Shown piece by piece: positions 57,580 to 64,000 of a stretch of 64,000 nucleotides of DNA. The stretch comes from Typha latifolia (taxonomy: Eukaryota; Streptophyta; Magnoliopsida; Poales; Typhaceae). The stretch lies in contig JAAWWQ010000018.1 of NCBI GenBank assembly GCA_019914945.1, forward strand, positions 1 to 64,000, written 5' to 3'. The position numbers and the translations under genes are program-made. The notes under the pieces are model-generated. The model did not search any database. It was not told where the DNA came from and saw only the letters and a program-made list of their open reading frames with translations. Within the stretch, counting starts at the first letter, position 1. Every line of letters starts with the position of its first letter.

Positions 57580-59790
57580 TCCCCCACCTTGCCTCAAGAA
57601 TTAAAGTTGGCAGCTCAAAATGTCAATCTCCAACTCCATGTGCTTCCTCCTTCGGATGGCTTGCCAAGCCACTGTCCCAAATCTCCATCTGTCCTGGTAC
57701 CATGTCATCATTAGCTGTGATAAATTGGCCCGTGATCCCTGAGTCTCCTCCAATGGCTCTAGTAGATATGATCCAAACCTGTGATCACCAATCATCCATA
57801 GCAATAAAACATGAAAGCGGGATGCCTCTGGCTTCCCTTAGATAACTCTCGAAATGATATGCTGGCAGTTGTCAGCTCTTTTGAAACAGACCAAATGACA
57901 TTGCTTTGATTATACATGGACCATAGCTATCACTGTCAATATGGTTTTCCCTCACAGCACTCAACTCTGTGTTGACTCATCCCTATAGTGCGATCATAGC
58001 TTGCTTCATGTGGTTTGGTGAGTTTAAGATGACCGCATAGCTTTCTCTGTCTTAGTCCCTATCCATCGATGCTAGAGTCACACCTCAATCAGATCTGCGT
58101 GCCCTGATCATGGCGTAATGTCGAGGAAAGTGTTGTCCATACCACCTTAAATGGGTCATGTCAATGTCACATTGCCAGTGGCGGTATTGGACCACTCTAG
58201 CCCATGGTAGAACCAACCATCATCTCTGATATCTCATCATAAACTACCTCAATCTTGCTTTCGATGCCTAGTTGACTATTGGTTCAATGGTCTCCCCCCA
58301 ATCTCAACCTATTCGCTCTTGTCTAATCATGATGGAGACAATTGTGCATGGCATGCCATGTAGCGAAGGCAACATCTCTAACAACAATTTACATTACCGA
58401 CATGGGCGTGTGGATCATAACAATAAGAAAAGTGTGCATACTTGCTCTAAATCTATAAACCACAAAGATAACAAAATAACCATATACTAGCGGAAGACCT
58501 TCTATGAAATCCGGCAAATATCTTCCCAAACAAGGTCTGGTATAGGTAAAAAGGCTAAAGTAATTTGACCGGTTTCAATGTGGTTGCCTTAGCCTTTGAA
58601 GAACATGGCTTGAATAAAAACACTGTCTACTTCAGAACCTTACCACATGCAGCAAGGATATCTCTATAAGTTCTCAAAGGAACCACATGACCAGCCTCTG
58701 GAGTTTGGTGGAGGCCATATCATTCTGCATAATCCATCTCATTTGTGGCTTTTTGAATGCATCATGATCACTTCAGCCACCCTCTTGTTTTCCCAACTTT
58801 GGGATGGCGCTAGAAATCTATCTATCACCTCTTACCTTTATTGTTAAATATCTGAGTCAGATCTTGTACTTTTTCATGACTGCCCGTTAAGGAAGGGAAG
58901 GTAGGAGAAATAGGTTGCAAGCTCGGTATCAGTTGGTGCGATAGTGCATTTCTTAGCTCTATTTTCTATTCCTTCTTGTATTGTATTTCATAATCATACC
59001 CCCAATAATTTTGTGCATCTCTACTGTCCGGAGTGTGTATACGCTGTGTCCCCAAAGTATGGAAGGCACCTGATCGGTTCGATAAACAGTAGCCTACCGA
59101 TCAAATAAAAGACATCCACTTTGTTACCGATGCACTGCGCATCTCTCATAAGTCGATAATTGCTGAGATTTTGTGACAAAGCCTACTTCTAAAGGCTATG
59201 GGACATCCTCCTTGCATTAGTAGCGCCTCCCGTGCTAACACGCATCACATTGCACAATGAACTCTTGGTGATTGAGTAGTCTTTAAGCAGATAATGGATT
59301 GTCATTGCTGTTTTAGTTTTCAAAACCTATAATTCTTCATCGAGTCCATCTAAAAATTTTAACAAAAGTAAGAGAAATGATGATCTTATCTGATGATGAC
59401 AGCGATAATATCAGTCAGCCCCAAAAATCTCTCAATTGGGGTGGTAGTAGTGAATAGGCAGCGGTCCATGTGATCTTGGGGATCCGCCGCTACACCTTCA
59501 ACAGTGTCTCAATGCTCCACTGTGGTACTCTCTGTGCAGGCCCTTAGACTTCTTGATTTTCAATTGATTTTGCTTCAACAAATTCAGCACATCCTCCAAA
59601 ATGTACCAATGCTCTAATTGTAGTCCCTATAGCACTACAAAATGTCAAATCAAAAATACCAAATATACCTTCACAAGAGAGTTAAAATATATCCATTCAT
59701 GAGGCCTTGAAAATTGCTGGGTGGTGGAGATGGAAATGGTAGGATCTGTGCCACAGTTGGAAATGTTAGTTTTGTTGCACATCAGTGATT
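57580..59790 (-). pseudogene. Fam-G pol: RT, RNase H, integrase, chromodomain-like tail (G-c)
   Basis: The most extended Fam-G pol in the window, in coding order from the right. RT is about 59260-59790 (same landmarks as 1300-1700). RNase H is about 58860-59250. Integrase is about 57730-58720, with the segment 58330-58600 closely matching 160-470. The tail at 57600-57720 reads like VQWLGKPSEEATWE in shifted frames, a chromodomain-type motif. It is heavily frameshifted. RT is cut at about 59790 and joins integrase of another Fam-G copy in the opposite orientation. Confidence 0.75.
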
Positions 59791-60884
59791 ATCATTACAG
59801 TGCCCGCTGGTGCTATGTGCTGTTTGGGAAGATGTTATAGTTTCTGAGGTCTCAGTTGATGCTTGTGATTATTCCATTATCATGTGGTTGTTGACCAGAT
59901 GAGCAAGTATTTTTAATTTTTGGCATTGTCTAAATACATTTCAACCAAATCTGGTGGCTAAAATTTTGTTGAGATGTTTCAAATACACTTCCAGCACATA
60001 CGATTATCTCGGATTGTGATCAAATATTGCAAACAACTTTTGAATTCAGTTTTCAGTGCAGGGGACACAATTGGAGGCCAGGTTGGCCTACCATCTACGA
60101 GGCAGACAGTAAGCAGGTAGATCATTGAGTATTAGTGTACTTGAGGTGCCCTGTTGGAGAGCTGGCCCAGATGATGGTTGGAGTTCTTCATGGCGAGTGG
60201 TCCTACAATACGCATTCCTGCTTTGACGGCATTCAAGCATGACTCCATGAAGAGTTCTTATTCTGGCGACGTTGCTGCTGCCTCTGATCCGGTAGCATGA
60301 GATATGCAGTGGAGCTCGGAGTTGGACAAAGGGACGCCATATTATGAGGGGTTACCGTGCTCATCTTGACTAACTCAAAACCGCATGGCTGGTTATGATC
60401 GCGACCATGGGGGCTTGGGGTTTAACATGTGTTGGGTGTTTGTGAGGAATTTTGACCATATCTCGATGAGTAATCTTACATTCCAGATACGAAACACCAA
60501 AAGGATTATTTTCACTTTGGTCCGTTTAGATTGTTAGAGCATATTGGTCTAGGTTGCATATCATTGGAAATTTCTTGAGGGTGTGAAGTGCATCTCTTCC
60601 ATGTGTTTCATTCTGCAGGAACTGGTCCAGAATCATGAGACATTGGATCCAATTCTACGGAGCCATTAGAGGAGGCAGATATCATAGAGCCGAGTTAAGT
60701 GTGCTTGCAAACTTAGCAGCGGCGTATAGACACCAGATTGGTCGATAATATTCTAATTAGAACTGGCTTATGAAAACCATCGATGAAGCGACATAGGAGT
60801 TGGAGACTTACATTTTGGAGCATTTTCCCAACTTTTCACCTTGGCGACGAAGATTATGAGGTATCGGTGGGTTAGTACACTTGG
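59791..60884 (+). pseudogene. Fam-G integrase and tail, plus strand (G-d)
   Basis: Begins VVVDQMSKYF (about 59878-59910), then EARLAYH (60070-60095), a decayed HPQTDGQ region, GPDDGWSSSWRVVLQYAFLL (from about 60165), HIIGNFLRV and SASLPCVSFCRNW (about 60560-60630, the FHVSLLK block). The tail near 60780 (DEATWE-like) and GDEDYE are followed by the 3' LTR. It pairs as an inverted repeat with 57580-58720. Confidence 0.7.
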
Positions 60885-61640
60885 TTAGGATCTTTTCTTA
60901 TTGCATTCAGTTGTTTATTTTCATTAAAATAAAAATTTTATGATCATATTGAATGGAGGACGGATCACGCCGTTCAGACACCATTAAGTTCATCATCTGA
61001 GAACGCATATTGTGCTGCGGCGAGGTCGAGCGGGATTCGAACGCCCTGTCGAATGCCTGTAGCCGCACATATAGCGCCTTTTGTGCATTGAACACGAGTG
61101 GGCTGTCATTCCCGGATCGATCAAAGGCGAGGAATCCTCTAATTGTGGGTTATTATTTTGGACTTATTGGCTAGCTTCTACTATGTGGATGGTAGCCAAA
61201 TTCGTGTTATTGATATTGATTCTTTGACTTTCTATGTCCTCTACCTAATCTCCCTCCTCCCTCTTCCCCATCCTTCCTACATTATTCGATTTTCTCCTAA
61301 CTTTTAATCTCCACCACTTGACTATCTGTTACCCTCTAACACAGGATCTAGGCCACTTCGTTCCCTTCATCTATGTCCCTTAATCACATCCACAATCACA
61401 TTCATCTCATACCCATCCATAATGATCACATGTATTTCGTCCAGGTTATGGTTCGAATCTATTAAGAGATAAATTCAAAAGTTGAATTAAAGAAGTTAGA
61501 ATCCCAACCCAGTGGTTTATTGTTTGTTTGACTCTGGAAAATGTGAAGGACATGGAGGCGATTCTAAAATACATTGGTCTTGAAAAGAATCCCAGTGTGT
61601 AGCTTATCTTTGGTTTAAGTTATCAAGTTGGTATCGAGCT
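60885..61640 (+). repeat. Fam-G 3' LTR, direct
   Basis: Starts TTGGTTAGGATCTTTTC and has TTATTTTCATTAAAATAAA. U3 has CGGGATTCGAACGCCC (about 61030) and eroded motifs. ATGTGGATGGTAGCCAAATTC (about 61180) is the R-region signature, and a CT-rich U5 follows. It follows integrase G-d directly. Confidence 0.75.
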
Positions 61641-61719
61641 TATCATTGGTATCGAGCCTATCTTTTGGTAGCGTAGAACTATCAATTGGTGTGAGCCTAT
61701 CAAATCTTAATAATGGCGT

Positions 61720-62640
61720 TTATTTAATGGTCTTACAAAAATGCATATAGTCTTTTGCTTTTGTCTTGCAGGGGATGAGTATGAGCTATGACTTACTTGA
61801 ATGAGGCCTTGCTCCAAAATCTTGCCCACCATCTTGAAATAACTTTTTTTGCACATGTGGATGCTCTGATGTAGCCTCACATTTGTCGGTGCAGCCCTAT
61901 GAGGTACAATCTCTATGCGTGGTTGCCGCATCATAGGTGGCCACAGCTCAAGTGGCTCCTCAGAATTTCAAGGTTGTCTATCAGATTAGACAATTCCAAT
62001 GATGATACCCAGACTCGTTTAGAGCTCATCTCCACCCTTTGTGATCCTAACTGAAGATAAGAGAGGCCAAATCTCCATGCATAGGCAGCCCATAGGTGCA
62101 TGTGAGGCCAACGACGAAGTCGAGCACCGTCAGCCGCACATCTTTATTTAAATGTTTAAATTTCATCCATACCGAAAATCAAATGTGACGGGTCCAAACT
62201 CTATAACCACTTTGTATATCAAGGGACAATGTCAACTCCTCTGCCACATGGATGCAAGACCAATGATGTGATGTCTCCTTAGCAGTATACCAGCCTTGGC
62301 TGGCTCACTTTAAGCTTCAGGGTGCTCATGTGCCAAATAAATCTCATTGGTTGATTGGGCATCCAAATCCAATCTTCAATAGCCTCTAGGTCTGGTTACA
62401 TGTACTCACCGGTGTGTGGAGGATGTACACACGATGCTTCACGAGTGTATCTCACATAACATCCTCGGCGTGGAAGTACCAGGAATATGCATCCACATAA
62501 ATATTTTAGGCAGTGTCTTCCTCCGCACCTCCTGGCGAAACCTCTCATTTGGGCCTCCTCTGAACACTCTCCGTCGTGACAGCCTGCAATCCTCCTCCTT
62601 GCATGATGATGTAACGCCCCACTTTGACAGTAGTGCATAC
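61720..62640 (-). pseudogene. Fam-G Gag end, protease and RT N-terminus (G-e)
   Basis: The minus strand gives a knuckle-like NERFRQEVRRKT (about 62540-62580, compare NEKF-PGH-CK) and an LHALTG-like CVHPPHTG (about 62400-62430). Protease at 62120-62330 has DIVLG--WL-SLGPVTFDF in broken frames and WMKFKHLNKDVRL (62135-62175). The RT start RIEIVPHRAAPTNVR, GKILEQGLIQVSHSSYSSP follows (61760-61930). RT stops at about 61720, where Fam-G LTR-type DNA begins. Confidence 0.75.
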
Positions 62641-63084
62641 GGCACATGCAGCCTTGATGATAAGTCCGGGGGCGGGGCAGATCACGCCTGAGATACTCTC
62701 ACATTGCACATATAATCATGACATCATCAAGCTAAACATACAACTATCATTTCCATAAATCGTCACAAATAAATCTTACTATTAACCAAATAAATGTTTA
62801 ACATATTCAACAGATATAAGTCCATAATAATATATCTTATGACCAACTCTAGTAATTTGGTGGGATTGCACCGCAGGCCACAACAAACCATCAAGTACCA
62901 ACTAAAACAGCTATTACAAAGTCGATATGATTAATGCCATTATCGTGCACTTAGATAGGATTTTATCTAGTGCTAAATCTCATTTCTGCGGTTCCAAAAG
63001 TATATTTGTAGAACTCTATTTGACCTTATCCAAATAATATTATGAATTGGATAAGATCACATTGATCTCATGACTTCTCAGATT
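62641..63084. other. Unassigned, possibly end of a Tekay-type LTR
   Basis: TGTAACGCCCCAC at about 62610 and GGGGGCGGGGCAGATCACGCC at about 62667-62687 resemble Tekay LTR ends, and an AT-rich stretch follows. No coding sequence is seen. This assignment is weak. Confidence 0.3.
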
Positions 63085-63730
63085 CTGAATATATCTATGA
63101 CAAAATAGCTTATTCCAGAAATTATTGGAAGATAAGGAATATAATGGTTTAGTTGGTTTGTTAGGTTTTCATATTGTTTTATGGACTTGTTATTCCAGCC
63201 TCTATAATATATGTGGACACTCAACTTTGGAGTCACTATTAGTTCTTTGATTTCTTGCCTCCCTATCATCTTTCTCTCTGTTTCTTTACCTCCTCCCTCT
63301 TTGTCTCCTTTCTCTTATCGTTAGTAAGGTTTCTCCCTCACTTCTAATCTCCCTGTTGTTGAGCCCCTCTTCTTTTACAGGATCTATGACCCTTCGTTCC
63401 CTTTGTCTACCATCCATAACTTCCATAATCCACCCTAAATTCTCACTTACCTATCAGCATATGCACATCCTCCCTTCGTCGCCACCACCATCGCCCGATT
63501 ATTCCGTATTTTCGTCCATACAGTTCAGATCTGATGGTAAATCTGTGAAAGTTGTAGTGATGAAAATCTGGATCTGAAAACATTTGGTTTCGTTTTTAAT
63601 ACTGAATATATCGGTAAAATGTTTCCACGATGCATGGACTGCTTCCTGCAATAAATTTAGATCTTAAGGAAATTCAGTCACGCGTGATCTTTTGGTTCTT
63701 GGTCTATCGGGCCCGTATAAGCCCTATCGG
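63085..63730 (+). repeat. Fam-G 5' LTR, partial
   Basis: Includes TATAATATATGTGGACAC (about 63205), TTCTTTGATTTCTTGCC, CT-rich U5, and TCTGTGAAAGTTGTAGTGATG (about 63542). It is followed by a primer site. The U3 start is eroded and lacks the motif cluster. Confidence 0.6.
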
Positions 63731-63743
63731 TGGTATCAGGAGC
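63731..63743 (+). other. Fam-G primer binding site (tRNA-iMet, one-base insertion)
   Basis: TGGTATCAGGAGC, the iMet site with an extra G. Confidence 0.65.
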
Positions 63744-64000
63744 AGGTGAGCCTCAGACCTCCATTAATGGTTGAGCAAGAAGAGATGACATCAATAAGGA
63801 ACCTATGGAGCACATGTTAGGAGAGGACTCAATACACTGATAATTCCTAGCAGTGGTGAGTTCTCAGCGACTATGAAAGAACGAGTCAACAAAATGCTGT
63901 GGGTTCGAATATGGACAACCAAGGGAATGTTCAATATTGTTGCACTAGAGGTTGTCAACATACCAGGGATCTGTGAACTCCCAGGAATGTGTCGTGAGGC
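63744..64000 (+). other. Fam-G leader sequence, continues past window
   Basis: Similar to 30990-31200 (GACCTCCATTA, AAGA-ATGACATCAATAA, GGACTCAATAC). No coding domain is visible before the right edge. Confidence 0.5.

Noticed and set aside
1..64000. CRISPR arrays, operons, ribosome binding sites or other bacterial features
   Set aside because: The sequence is eukaryotic and made of plant LTR retrotransposons; repeats seen are LTRs, microsatellites and primer-site units.

Overview
The window is plant nuclear DNA, probably gene-poor (pericentromeric or other heterochromatic) sequence from an angiosperm. It is a stack of nested, decayed LTR retrotransposons. I found no convincing host gene, tRNA, rRNA or CRISPR array. 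Plant origin is inferred from Athila/Tat-like and Tekay-like Ty3/gypsy proteins, tRNA-iMet primer sites (TGGTATCAGAGC) and long LTRs. Almost every coding segment carries stops or frameshifts.

Family names used below are working names. Fam-H: LTR about 0.83-1.0 kb with ends TGATACGA and TCGTATCA; proteins are chromovirus-like (Gag, PR, RT-RH, IN, chromodomain-like tail). Fam-G: LTR with TTAGGATCTTTTC near its start; related to Fam-H. Tekay-like: TGTAACACCC-type LTRs in two groups (T1 and T2) with Tekay-type Gag, PR, RT, RH and IN. Athila/Tat-like: Gag, RH, IN, 3' UTR and LTR. Fam-F: LTR about 0.9 kb starting TGTTGG, possibly Ty1/copia. Fam-K: one LTR-like block.

Layout. 1-1852: Fam-G pol, minus strand. 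1853-3587: Athila 3' UTR and LTR U3. 3588-5132: T1 LTR fragment. 5133-5530 and 10507-10970: one Tekay integrase split by a Fam-H element (H1, 5531-10506, TSD TTGTG). 10971-13980: second copy of the Athila-U3/T1-LTR composite. 14026-30013: an Athila-like element on the plus strand, interrupted by H2 (14389-19360), H3 (19511-24198) and a T2 LTR (25175-27880). 30014-34559: Fam-G element start and two head-to-head Fam-G LTRs. 34560-37407: T2 LTR. 37600-41780: Gag remnant, Fam-F LTR, Fam-G LTR and unassigned DNA. 41781-43011: Athila LTR, minus. 43540-48657: Fam-G LTR and pol, minus, carrying H4 and H5. 48658-49427: Fam-K LTR. 49470-55810: T2 LTR followed by Tekay gag-pol, split by a Fam-F solo LTR (54668-55631, TSD ACTTG/ACTCG). 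55811-56990: Fam-H deletion product H6. 56995-61640: two Fam-G 3' ends facing opposite ways. 61720-64000: Fam-G protease/RT remnant, unassigned DNA, and a Fam-G LTR with primer site.

The most interesting inference is that Fam-H exists as two complementary deletion types. H1 and H3 keep PR-RT-RH and lack integrase, with the same RH/tail junction. H2 and H6 keep PR-integrase and lack RT-RH, with the same PR/IN junction. The pol gene is therefore split close to the RH/IN boundary, which could be a two-component, trans-complementing retrotransposon. Other points are tandem growth of the primer-binding segment in Fam-H LTRs and a TTCGAA-rich U3 module shared by several LTR families.
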